Shown here: one piece after another, positions 49,189 to 58,443 of the stretch | How the letters are laid out: the number at the start of each line of letters is the position of its first letter | How positions within the stretch are numbered: position 1 is the stretch's first letter | DNA from: Muribaculaceae bacterium | Lineage (GTDB): Bacteria; Bacteroidota; Bacteroidia; Bacteroidales; Muribaculaceae | Reading direction: 5' to 3' | NCBI GenBank assembly: GCA_029062005.1 | Contig: JAIDQZ010000007.1 | Location: forward strand, 1 to 64,000 | DNA: 64,000 nucleotides | The notes under the pieces: generated by a model | Told to the model about the DNA's origin: nothing | The model's database searches: none | Seen by the model: the letters and a program-made list of their open reading frames with translations, nothing else | Position numbers and translations under genes: made by a program

Positions 49189-51177
49189 ATGTCATTGAAA
49201 CGAACTATCCTAATTCTTATTATCATTTCATTTCTAACTACAGCACTCAGAGGGGAAAGAAATTTTAATCCCTATATTCCCCGCCTTGTAGAGATATACG
49301 ATGACAATGATCTCGACTCCCTGAAAAAAGAGGGAGTCGAGATTCTGCGCCGTCGTGGAGATATCCTTCTATGTCTTTTCCCTAATACTGATACAAGAAG
49401 TGCGAACACTACGTTCAGGCAACGCAGCATATCTCCTGCACTCGATGCCGCCAAAAGCTTCAACGAAGCATATACCGTGCAGAATGGAGCAGCCGCAGGC
49501 ATTCCGTTCACAGGCAAAGGCGTGGTGGTAGGGATATGCGACATAGGCATAGATCCACTCCACCCCACATTTCTGGATGCCGACGGAAAATCCAGGATAA
49601 AACGTGTGGTGCAATATATTGAAAGGGAAGGCATACGTCGGCAGCTCGACGGAGATGAAGAATACAGAGACTGGATCACCGACAATCCTGACAATTATCA
49701 CGCCACACACGTATGTGGAATCCTCGCAGGTGACGGTGCCGGCACTCCATATTCCGGGATCGCCACAGATGCCGACATAGTTGTCACTGTCTCCACTCTT
49801 ACCGAAGTAGGATTGCTTGCGGGTGTGGAGGATATCATCGATTATGCAAAGGAAGCAGGCAAACCGGCCGTAATCAACATATCAGTAGGCAGTTACACCG
49901 GACCACACGACGGCACCTCCCTGTTCTCCCGATATCTTGACATGTGTGCAGAAGATGCATTCATAGTCCTGTCCGCAGGCAATGAGGGTCACCGGACAAA
50001 TTCTCTCATAGCTGATTTCACGCGGGAGAGGGATTCCATATCATTCAGTATCGGCAATAAGGACTGGACCCAGTTCAGCATGTATGGCGCCACCGACATA
50101 TGGAGCGGATCTTCCATGCCACTTTCCATATCCTTAGGCATATACGACTACAACCAGAAAAGCATTGTCAGATGGCTTGACACCTTCACTCTTACGGGAG
50201 GTGACTACCGTTCATACGTCTGGGATGAAGGAGCATATCAGCAAGGAGAAATACCATTTATCGGAGAACTGGAGATAGAGGGAGGGGTGGATGAAGGAAA
50301 CGGACGCCACCGCACGATACTTGGTTATGAATATACAGCTCCAGAAAAGGCGCAGGACGGTAACTGGGCGAGATATGTACTTACCTTGAAGGTGAACGGA
50401 CAACCCGGCAATGATGTGGAGGTATATTCCGACGGCACTTATACACGTATTATCGGAATGTCCGGAAGTCCCGCCCCTTCAAGCGACCGTACGGTCAGCG
50501 ACCTCGCCTGCGGCAACAATGTGATTTGCGTGGGTATGTACGGCAATCGCGACTCAATACCATATTCAGCTCCGGTAGAATTTAATGACGACTCCATATA
50601 TTTCTATCCAACGGACTTTGAGCCGGGTAAAATAACACGCTACAGCAGCTACGGCACCCTTCGTGACGGACGTGTGCTACCCCATACCGTGGCTCCTGGC
50701 GCACCCCTGATCTCGGCAGGAAGCCGCCCGTTTCTCAGCCGCTATCCATACCACCAACATCTGAGGATGAACGGCACACAATGGCTTTCCGAAGGGGGCA
50801 CCTCCATGTCTGCTCCTTACGTTGCGGGATATATCGCCACATGGCTTGAGGCTGTGCCGACACTGACACTTGACGATGTGATCGACATAATATCCCGGTC
50901 AAACAGCATTGACATTCCCGATCCTGACAATCCCCGCAACGGCAAAGGATATTTCGACCCGGTGAAAGGACTGAAGCTGGCTTTGAAGACCGAAGGGATA
51001 GAATCGATAATGGATGCTGACCACGGCATCGCTCCTGATGATCACGTAGATGTGTATGACATAGCCGGCGTAAAAAAATACTCCGGTCCCTATGCAGGTG
51101 CCTCAGACCTCGCAAGGGGTCTTTATATCGTGCATACCTCACATCTGGTCATGAAAGGGATCTTCCCGAGGCAGTAA
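49189..51177 (+). CDS. S8 family serine protease with T9SS-like C-terminus
   Basis: VGICDIGIDPLHPTF, HATHVCGILAGDG, GGTSMSAPYVAGYIATWLEA; C-term VYDIAGVKKYSGPY...LARGLYIVHTSHLVMKGIF. Confidence 0.92.
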   Translation: MSLKRTILILIIISFLTTALRGERNFNPYIPRLVEIYDDNDLDSLKKEGVEILRRRGDILLCLFPNTDTRSANTTFRQRSISPALDAAKSFNEAYTVQNGAAAGIPFTGKGVVVGICDIGIDPLHPTFLDADGKSRIKRVVQYIEREGIRRQLDGDEEYRDWITDNPDNYHATHVCGILAGDGAGTPYSGIATDADIVVTVSTLTEVGLLAGVEDIIDYAKEAGKPAVINISVGSYTGPHDGTSLFSRYLDMCAEDAFIVLSAGNEGHRTNSLIADFTRERDSISFSIGNKDWTQFSMYGATDIWSGSSMPLSISLGIYDYNQKSIVRWLDTFTLTGGDYRSYVWDEGAYQQGEIPFIGELEIEGGVDEGNGRHRTILGYEYTAPEKAQDGNWARYVLTLKVNGQPGNDVEVYSDGTYTRIIGMSGSPAPSSDRTVSDLACGNNVICVGMYGNRDSIPYSAPVEFNDDSIYFYPTDFEPGKITRYSSYGTLRDGRVLPHTVAPGAPLISAGSRPFLSRYPYHQHLRMNGTQWLSEGGTSMSAPYVAGYIATWLEAVPTLTLDDVIDIISRSNSIDIPDPDNPRNGKGYFDPVKGLKLALKTEGIESIMDADHGIAPDDHVDVYDIAGVKKYSGPYAGASDLARGLYIVHTSHLVMKGIFPRQ

Positions 51178-53559
51178 TCACCGTCTGCCCATATTCCTCG
51201 TCCCTCTGCTACTGCCGGAGTTAGTTCTGCCGGGAGCAAACGGATTAGCGCCAAACTCATCGTCTTCTTCCTCATCCTCTTCCTGCTGTTGCTGCCTGTT
51301 CTTATTGTTCTTAGGCTTATTCTTCTTTATTTTTTCAGGCTTCTGAAGATCGAGGGCAGTGTCAAACACATTCCATTCCTGCTCCACATCCCAATTCTTC
51401 TTAACGTTTATTATTTTGGGATAATAATAGACGTAATCGGGCTGAATTGCTATCAGGATATCCTGTCCCACCGAATCAGTCTCGATCGGCACAAGACTAT
51501 AGCCGATCCTTTTCAGGCTGTCGACAATCTGCCTATCACCTACATATCTGAAGCCGCTTCCGGAAACAACAGGGACTTTCTCCGCAAGTAGCGTACTGTC
51601 AGCAGGAAGTGCAAATATTGAGTCAACCGGGATGTTTAAGGAGTCAGCACGCAGCCCAGGGGTATCTGCCAAAAATAAACGACCGGCGACAGAGTCTTCC
51701 GGAATGGAGTCATTTATAGCAGTTGGACCGGCATTTACAAGGGAATCTACCGGAGTTCCAAAGACCTTCTGCAACCGGTAGCTGCCTGGAGAATATCTGC
51801 CGTCTCCGTCAAAATCCTCATAGATACGCGCATAATATTTGCCCGGATCAATGCCCTCAAACATCGCCACGCCATTTACAACCGGCACAGAATACTTAGG
51901 TTTATCGCCTGAAGCCAGCAACTGCACGAATGCCGGAATATCCCTGTCAAGTCCGTTGAGCCTAAGCTTAAGACTTGAAAGATCTTCCGGAGCCTTCGTC
52001 TTGAATTCATATTCAAGCCTGGCACTTTCAACACCATATATATCCTTTCCTGCAAGCGAATCAGCAGTAAGCCTGTAGTTCATACCCCTTTCCCAAGGAT
52101 ATTGAATCATAAACCTTCTTTCCGAAAGGGTATCCGCCCTTTCCACCCTGTAATCACCTTTCACCGGCAGCCATACCGTATCCGGACGCATCTCAAGCCT
52201 GAACGCAAGTGAATCAAGACTTGCAAGCGGCACTGGCACCTCAATCGACAGAGGACTCCGCATATTGTTTTCGGGTCCTTTGGCTGTGAATGCAAACGTC
52301 GGTGTCGGGGCAGCATTTTCCTGAGTCAGCGAGTCGGTCCGGATCAGATGTGCTGAATCGTTGGCTATCGTGTCACTGAGCTGATCCTTACTTATCTCAC
52401 GGCTCCCCTTCTTGTTTGTTTTTTTCTTGGATTTTTTCTTCTGGACTGCAGGTTTAGGCTTGATCAGCTTTACCGTATCTTCTATCATAGACTCTATTCC
52501 TGTAAGAAGTTCCACGCTCGGATACCGCAATGCAAGCTTCAGTGTGTCGCGCATGGCAAGATCCTTAGGGAGCCAGAAAGTGAGCGTGTCATTCCCCACT
52601 GAAGACTCGGCTTTAAGCGGAGACGAATACACTTCATCGTCGGCAATCATTATCCGCGGCTGTTTCTCACCGGGAGAGTTGAAAATGAATTCCAGCCTTG
52701 TAGAATCGGGTCTTGTATAGCTGACAAGATACTGGGGCTTGAGACCTGTGTTATACATCCTGAGCAACACGTTATTTGGGAGATACCTTGTTCTCTCGCG
52801 CTTTATCACGGTGTCGAGAGCACCTGTATAAAAATCCCGGACCGTATCCGTGACTGTAATTCTTTCTGCCGAAGGGCGTATGATATCGTCAAACCATGCT
52901 ATATCCTCCTCCGGATTTGCATAATGCCTGTCATTGTCAAGATCCTTCAGTGCGAAAAGACGGTAAGTGGTGTCCTGCAGTCCCCTTATTATGAACCTTC
53001 CGTACTCATCCGTGCGAGAGAGCCTTTCAAACGGCATCCGGATAAACGCGGAGTCCTCCCTGGATATATACGCTCCCACCAGCACTCCCTGCTGCGGCTC
53101 CATATCTTCAGCACCTAAAACCATACCTCCTATACGAAGGGAGTCGAGTGTAGGTCCGGTAGAAAATGTATACGCGAATCCAGGTAGTTTGTTGCCTTCA
53201 TTGTTGTCTTCAATAGCATCTCCGAAATCTATAGTATATGTCGTGTTGGGAAGAAGGGTGTCGGTGATGTTGACCACGACACGCCTTCCTCTTGTAGACA
53301 CTCGCGGAGTGGATTTGCCCGGTGGTGAAAGGATCACTTTCTGAAAGGCATCCTTGACATTGATCAGTTCATTGAAATCTAAATAGATATTTGACGGATC
53401 GACATTTACCGAACCGGAACTTGGAATGGCACGCACGAATCGCGGGGGATCCTCATCGCGCGGACCACCCGACGGATTGCCCATCGAGGCACAACCCCAC
53501 ATAAGCAGGAGCATCGCCAGCGCACCCCCCAGAACTGAAATATGTTTTTTTGAAATCAT
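51178..53559 (-). CDS. Ig-like-domain lipoprotein
   Basis: Lipobox LLLMWGC; ASMGNPSGGPRDEDPPRFVRAIPSSGSVNVDPSNIYLDFNELINVKD. Confidence 0.88.
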   Translation of the reverse strand: MISKKHISVLGGALAMLLLMWGCASMGNPSGGPRDEDPPRFVRAIPSSGSVNVDPSNIYLDFNELINVKDAFQKVILSPPGKSTPRVSTRGRRVVVNITDTLLPNTTYTIDFGDAIEDNNEGNKLPGFAYTFSTGPTLDSLRIGGMVLGAEDMEPQQGVLVGAYISREDSAFIRMPFERLSRTDEYGRFIIRGLQDTTYRLFALKDLDNDRHYANPEEDIAWFDDIIRPSAERITVTDTVRDFYTGALDTVIKRERTRYLPNNVLLRMYNTGLKPQYLVSYTRPDSTRLEFIFNSPGEKQPRIMIADDEVYSSPLKAESSVGNDTLTFWLPKDLAMRDTLKLALRYPSVELLTGIESMIEDTVKLIKPKPAVQKKKSKKKTNKKGSREISKDQLSDTIANDSAHLIRTDSLTQENAAPTPTFAFTAKGPENNMRSPLSIEVPVPLASLDSLAFRLEMRPDTVWLPVKGDYRVERADTLSERRFMIQYPWERGMNYRLTADSLAGKDIYGVESARLEYEFKTKAPEDLSSLKLRLNGLDRDIPAFVQLLASGDKPKYSVPVVNGVAMFEGIDPGKYYARIYEDFDGDGRYSPGSYRLQKVFGTPVDSLVNAGPTAINDSIPEDSVAGRLFLADTPGLRADSLNIPVDSIFALPADSTLLAEKVPVVSGSGFRYVGDRQIVDSLKRIGYSLVPIETDSVGQDILIAIQPDYVYYYPKIINVKKNWDVEQEWNVFDTALDLQKPEKIKKNKPKNNKNRQQQQEEDEEEDDEFGANPFAPGRTNSGSSRGTRNMGRR

Positions 53560-54401
53560 TATCGGTAGTATCTGAACTCAGGAGGCAGAATCCTTTCAGT
53601 ATCGGCGGAATCTACCTTTGTTATAATCATTTTCTCTTCTCCCTTCCACGGAAGCGGCGTGTGGTAGACTTCATATTCCACCCTCACCGGCACACAGTCG
53701 AGCATCATCCTTTTCATCCTCGCAGCTAATGAATCGCCCGAGACACTGAAGCGGACTTCCTCGAAATACATAGGGTTTGGATCCCCCAATTCCTTGTAAG
53801 GTATCATCGAACCTTCAAAAGTCTTGATCAATGATCCGCGCCTCTCCATATTCCTGATATAGCCATATCTCACTGCATCGTCAGCATAGGGTCTGAAAAA
53901 CCATATCCACGCAAAAAGTATCAGCAAGAGCAGCGTCAGCGTCACGCCGAGCAGCCATTTCCATTTATTCTTAGTCTTGTGCAGTATACTGTCTAATTCC
54001 GATTCTTCCTCGATCCAATAGTCCGGATCTTCCGGATCAAGTTTCGGAGCCTTGGGTTTCTTTACCTTTACCGGCTCTTCTTCTGATGAATAAAAATCGT
54101 TTTCATCTTCCCTGTCATCGTCTTTTGAGCCGAAAAAACGTTCACGTCTCCGCTTAGACGACTGATCCTGAGTAGACTCGTTATAGTAGTCACTATAGTC
54201 TTCGTTCCCCCCGAAGCAATTGCTTTCATCCTCGTCAGATGCATCCGTATCATCCACCCGATCCTGTTGACCATCTACGTCGGAAGATACGGAATATCCG
54301 TAAGACTCCATATCGGAATCATCCGTATTTATGTCAAGCTCGTCATTCCAAAGCTCGTCATCATCCTCATCTCCGGAATATATGTCGTTGTCGTATTTCA
54401 T
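53559..54401 (-). CDS. acidic single-pass membrane protein of unknown function
   Basis: Asp/Glu/Ser-rich N-terminus, one TM segment WKWLLGVTLTLLLLILFAWIWFF; overlaps neighbours by a few bp. Confidence 0.75.
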   Translation of the reverse strand: MKYDNDIYSGDEDDDELWNDELDINTDDSDMESYGYSVSSDVDGQQDRVDDTDASDEDESNCFGGNEDYSDYYNESTQDQSSKRRRERFFGSKDDDREDENDFYSSEEEPVKVKKPKAPKLDPEDPDYWIEEESELDSILHKTKNKWKWLLGVTLTLLLLILFAWIWFFRPYADDAVRYGYIRNMERRGSLIKTFEGSMIPYKELGDPNPMYFEEVRFSVSGDSLAARMKRMMLDCVPVRVEYEVYHTPLPWKGEEKMIITKVDSADTERILPPEFRYYR

Positions 54402-55417
54402 ACCAGCTTCCCATATTTATGCAGTCCGGAACCATGAGACGTGACTCCGGCCCAGACAGCCGTGAAAATTCCAAGAATAATGAGCATTACTGTCTGTCCG
54501 CTCCATTGAAGTATGGAAAAAGCCGCGCCCTCCACATCAGGAACGCCATAGATAGCAAGCCCGAACATTATCGCTATATTCCATGGACCCAGTCCCCCGT
54601 TGCTCGGGACTGCCATTCCTATCGACGACAGCACGAAAGTCACAAGGCAGGGAAGAAACCCCAACGCCATTCCGCTTTCATGGCATAGCCCCCGGGTAAA
54701 GTCAAATGCATAGAACGCAACATAGAGCTGAAGATAATAGCAGCCCCATATCGCCACCGAAAGCAACAGGAATTTCCACTTCCCTTGCATTTTCACCACT
54801 GCATAGAATCCGTTCCATATCTCGGCACTCCACTTTCTTATCTTGACAAGCATCGGAGAATTCCGGTATTTTCTCAACCCCCACCATACAAGAAGCACTA
54901 TCATCGCCATGCATATCCACAACCATGGGGAATAAAGAAAACGCACTATTCCAGCACCGACCGGAAATGTCTCCATAAAAGAAAGCAACGCCTGTCCGGC
55001 TATTACAAAAGTAAGAAGTGTCAGCGAAAGCACCGTGATTGTGTCCATAAGACGCTCCGCCATCATAGATCCGGCTACAATGGTGAAATGAGCTTTCGAC
55101 CTGCTTGCCACAAAAGAACACCTCCATAGCTCCCCGACACGCGGAAGCACAAGATTCATGGCGTAGCACCCGAAAACACTGCATGTAAGCTCCATCATGG
55201 TGGTGCGGATGTCAAGTGCATTGAGCTGTATTCTCCAGCGCATAGCCCTGAATATGTGTGAAAAGACACTTATTATCATTGCTGCCACTATCCACCAATA
55301 ATCCACACCGTGGCTGATAATCTCCATGGCATCCCTGAAGTTCACCTTCTTGAAAAGATACCAGAGGAGAAGCACCGACAGGAGTACAGGAACTATATAT
55401 TGCAACGCTTTTTTCAT
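54398..55417 (-). CDS. lysylphosphatidylglycerol synthase TM region/flippase-like (UPF0104) protein
   Basis: Multiple TM segments; VFSHIFRAMRWRIQL, RVGELWRCSF, PSNGGLGPWNIA. Confidence 0.88.
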   Translation of the reverse strand: MKKALQYIVPVLLSVLLLWYLFKKVNFRDAMEIISHGVDYWWIVAAMIISVFSHIFRAMRWRIQLNALDIRTTMMELTCSVFGCYAMNLVLPRVGELWRCSFVASRSKAHFTIVAGSMMAERLMDTITVLSLTLLTFVIAGQALLSFMETFPVGAGIVRFLYSPWLWICMAMIVLLVWWGLRKYRNSPMLVKIRKWSAEIWNGFYAVVKMQGKWKFLLLSVAIWGCYYLQLYVAFYAFDFTRGLCHESGMALGFLPCLVTFVLSSIGMAVPSNGGLGPWNIAIMFGLAIYGVPDVEGAAFSILQWSGQTVMLIILGIFTAVWAGVTSHGSGLHKYGKLV

Positions 55418-55444
55418 ACTTCAAGTGTTCTTTTCAGATAAGAC

Positions 55445-57133
55445 TCAATTATTTCCCGTGAGGTCGCCGTATATCTCGAAAGCACTTCTTATTTCCTCCC
55501 GGGTAGGATAATTGTCCCATTCCGCGACACCTATCTCACTGATCAGCGTAAAATTCACACGGTCGGGAGATGCATTTTTCTTATCATGACTCATCAACGA
55601 CAACAGCTTGTCTATATCCGAACAATTCACTCCGGCGGGGGGGAAATGCTCTTTCAACATAGCTGCATATGGATAGAGACACGATGACGGAAGCTGACTC
55701 TTCCTGCTTTCGCCACACGCCATTGCGGAGAGTATCATTTCCCAGAGCATACCATGCGCCACGGCTATACCGTGGGCTATAGGCTTTCCGTTGATAAGAG
55801 CCAGCGACTCGAACGCATGTCCGGCAGTGTGCCCGAAGTTCAGTATCTTGCGCTCACCTTTTTCTTTGGGATCGCGTGTCGTAACACCTGTCTTGATCTC
55901 GATACATCTCATGATCCAGGGAAGAAGAGCCCTCCTGTCATCAAGATACCGATCCACGTCAAGCAGAGCCTTATACATCTCCGGATCAGCGATAAGGGCT
56001 GTCTTCAGCATTTCAGCATATCCGGACAAAAGTTCATCCTCCGGCAATGTATCAAGTGTTTCGGGAATTATAATCACATCCCTCGGCATCGAGAAGACCC
56101 CGACTTCATTTTTCAGCCCGTCGAGGTTGATTGCGGTCTTACCTCCTGTAGCTGCATCCACCATACCAAGAAGGGTCGTGGAGACGTTGACACAGTCAAT
56201 CCCTCTCTTAAAAGTGGCTGCGGCAAATCCACCGAGATCTGTCACCATACCGCCCCCAAAGCAAAAGAGCGTAGAACGCCTGGTGGCTCCGTTTTCTGAA
56301 AGCATACGCCACACCTGCACCAAAGAGTCGATATTCTTATGATCATCGCCAGCCTGAATCACACAACGAGGAATATCTTTCAGGCAAGGCAACTCTTCCG
56401 CCATGCGGTCAACTACAAGCCGCGATGTATTCGTGTCAGCAAGAATATAGGGAGAGTCTGCGTTTATAATGTCAATAACGAGGGGAAGCATGTCGGCAAA
56501 TTCATTCATGGAAGGGAATATGCCCCACGCTTTTTCATCAATGAAATTTTTTTTAGGTATAGGTCCGGTGCAAACCGCCATGGTACGGATACCTGCTGCT
56601 ACTCCGGCCCTTACTCCGAGCGGAGCATTCTCGATCACTATAGCTTCGTCGGGACCGACTCCTGCTTTCTCAAGTCCCTTCAGATAGGGTTCGGGATCCG
56701 GTTTTCCTTTCTTCACATCCCTGGCGGTGACCATCATACCCTCTCCGAATATTCCGGGATAGTCCTTGCTTATATTGTCGATGAGAGACGACTGTCCGCT
56801 GCCGGTCACGAGCACGCAACGTATGCCGCGGTCGCAGAGCGCACGCAACATCCTGTCAGCCCCGGGCATCGGCTCATTGCCGCCTATTTCCTTGAAAATA
56901 CGCGTCTTGTAGTCATATAGCGCAGATCTCTTCTCCGGATCACATGGATGTCCGAACTCACGTTGCCATATAAGGTCGATAGTAGCCGCCCCGGTCATCC
57001 CTTCATATAGGTAGAATTCATCGCGGCTGCATTCGATACCGTTTTCCTCCATCATCTGTTTCCAGGCGAGGGTATGATATTTCATGGAGTCGTAAAGGAC
57101 CCCATCCATGTCAATCAAAGCAGCTTTAATCAT
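55445..57133 (-). CDS. aroB: fusion of HAD/beta-phosphoglucomutase-like phosphatase and 3-dehydroquinate synthase
   Basis: N-term AALIDMDGVLYDSMKYH, VLVTGSGQ, KGKPDPEPYLKGLEKAG; C-term FCFGGGMVTDLGGFAAATFKRGIDCVNVSTTLLGMVDAATGGKTAINL, RKILNFGHTAGHAFE. Confidence 0.94.
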   Translation of the reverse strand: MIKAALIDMDGVLYDSMKYHTLAWKQMMEENGIECSRDEFYLYEGMTGAATIDLIWQREFGHPCDPEKRSALYDYKTRIFKEIGGNEPMPGADRMLRALCDRGIRCVLVTGSGQSSLIDNISKDYPGIFGEGMMVTARDVKKGKPDPEPYLKGLEKAGVGPDEAIVIENAPLGVRAGVAAGIRTMAVCTGPIPKKNFIDEKAWGIFPSMNEFADMLPLVIDIINADSPYILADTNTSRLVVDRMAEELPCLKDIPRCVIQAGDDHKNIDSLVQVWRMLSENGATRRSTLFCFGGGMVTDLGGFAAATFKRGIDCVNVSTTLLGMVDAATGGKTAINLDGLKNEVGVFSMPRDVIIIPETLDTLPEDELLSGYAEMLKTALIADPEMYKALLDVDRYLDDRRALLPWIMRCIEIKTGVTTRDPKEKGERKILNFGHTAGHAFESLALINGKPIAHGIAVAHGMLWEMILSAMACGESRKSQLPSSCLYPYAAMLKEHFPPAGVNCSDIDKLLSLMSHDKKNASPDRVNFTLISEIGVAEWDNYPTREEIRSAFEIYGDLTGNN

Positions 57134-57137
57134 ATTG

Positions 57138-57145
57138 CAAATTTA
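57138..57145 (-). promoter_or_regulatory. -7 box TAAATTTG 4 nt upstream of the HAD-aroB ATG
   Basis: Minus strand TAAATTTG-CAAT-ATG; -33 TTG not clear at N20. Confidence 0.5.
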
Positions 57146-57261
57146 GCCAAAAATCCTGACAGTATTCACACCTTTAGCTAAAAAAATAATCCATTGCACA
57201 TAATTTGTCCAAAAGGACATCTATGAACAACGGATAAAAGAAGTGAAATCAGGAATAATTG

Positions 57262-57498
57262 CTATTCGGCCGCATAACTAAGGACGGTCGGAGACTCGAC
57301 ATCTACGCCAAATTCCTTAGCTTTTGCAAGGATAGCGCGAGCCAGTTTCGGCTTAAGATCTTCCGGGCAATAGCGGAAATAAGACTCTGCAGCCCTTACA
57401 TGCGCTGCGTCAGGCATAGGATATTCCCTACGTTCAGGAAGCCCGAAAACGCTTGCGGGCAGTTCCTTCTTTTCTTCATAACTCAATCTGTCATTCAT
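57262..57498 (-). CDS. small DUF6582-like protein
   Basis: ELPASVFGLPERREYPMPDAAHVRAAESYFRYCPEDLKPKLARAILAKAKEFGVDV. Confidence 0.65.
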   Translation of the reverse strand: MNDRLSYEEKKELPASVFGLPERREYPMPDAAHVRAAESYFRYCPEDLKPKLARAILAKAKEFGVDVESPTVLSYAAE

Positions 57499-57647
57499 AG
57501 CATAATCAGTTTTATATGTATATTAGAACACGCATCATGATCAAATGGCAGACAATTTAACTATATTTGACACACCATAAAATATCATCATGCACTTTGC
57601 GCTTCTTGTCTCATACATGAGATTTGCATGCGAATTGCTGAAGATTG

Positions 57648-57678
57648 TTGGAAATAATTAAAAAAATCACTATATTTG
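57648..57678 (+). promoter_or_regulatory. promoter directly abutting the Sel1-like gene start
   Basis: TTG-N20-TATATTTG-CGCT-ATG. Confidence 0.65.
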
Positions 57679-57682
57679 CGCT

Positions 57683-58378
57683 ATGAAATCCTTCCGGATG
57701 ATAATAATTGGTTTGGGGATGGCTCTTTTTCCTCTCCGGTTTTTTGCCGCCTCTCCTCAAGAGGTGGCCGATTATGCCATGCAAGGTTACGAACTTTTTA
57801 TGCGTGACTCGCTTCCTGACGACAAGGAAAAGGGTTATGCTCTGATGTTGGATGCAGCATGGGAGGGAGATGCCAAGGCAGCCAACAACATCGGGTGGCT
57901 TATGGAGCACGGGGAATTCGTAGGCAAGGACCTGAAAGGGGCTCTTCGCTGGTATGAACGTGCAGCAGACCAGGGTCTTCCGGCTGCCGCCCTTAATTAT
58001 CTGCAGCTCATCGTCAACCATCCGGAAGAAGCTCTTGACGGCAGGATACCGGACAGAGAGCGGTTGGCAAAAACAGCCACGATTGCCGGGACTTCCCTTC
58101 TTATGGGACGCGGTCTTCATTATGACTCGAAACTTGGAGAGGAGTTTTTGCTCAGGGGCGCCCTATTCGGCAACCATGAAGCCGCCTTGACGATCGCACA
58201 GCAACTTGAGATGTATCCCGATTCTTTTTCATATCTTCCTCTTGAGGATATCGTCAGCGGGTGTGACAGCATCCTGCCCCCCGAAGACAAGATTATACCG
58301 GAAGGTATAAGTGTCACTGAATTCACTGACCTTATGCTTACGCCGGAATTCTGGTATGAGAAAATCGGAAGGGAATAG
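57683..58378 (+). CDS. Sel1-repeat-like secreted protein
   Basis: Signal peptide; DAAWEGDAKAANNIGWLMEHGEFVGKDLKGALRWYERAADQGLPAAALNYLQL. Confidence 0.85.
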   Translation: MKSFRMIIIGLGMALFPLRFFAASPQEVADYAMQGYELFMRDSLPDDKEKGYALMLDAAWEGDAKAANNIGWLMEHGEFVGKDLKGALRWYERAADQGLPAAALNYLQLIVNHPEEALDGRIPDRERLAKTATIAGTSLLMGRGLHYDSKLGEEFLLRGALFGNHEAALTIAQQLEMYPDSFSYLPLEDIVSGCDSILPPEDKIIPEGISVTEFTDLMLTPEFWYEKIGRE

Positions 58379-58386
58379 AGACAGAA

Positions 58387-58406
58387 CGGGAATTTCAGAA
58401 TTCCCG
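58387..58406 (+). terminator. short hairpin after the Sel1-like gene
   Basis: cgggaatt / aattcccg 8-bp perfect stem; AT-rich downstream. Confidence 0.5.
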
Positions 58407-58443
58407 ATTATATATAAATAAGACAGATAAACTTAACAACATC

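Noticed and set aside
55754-56920. Three long plus-strand ORFs (181-193 aa) opposite HAD-aroB
   Set aside because: All are antisense to a gene with clear active-site motifs.
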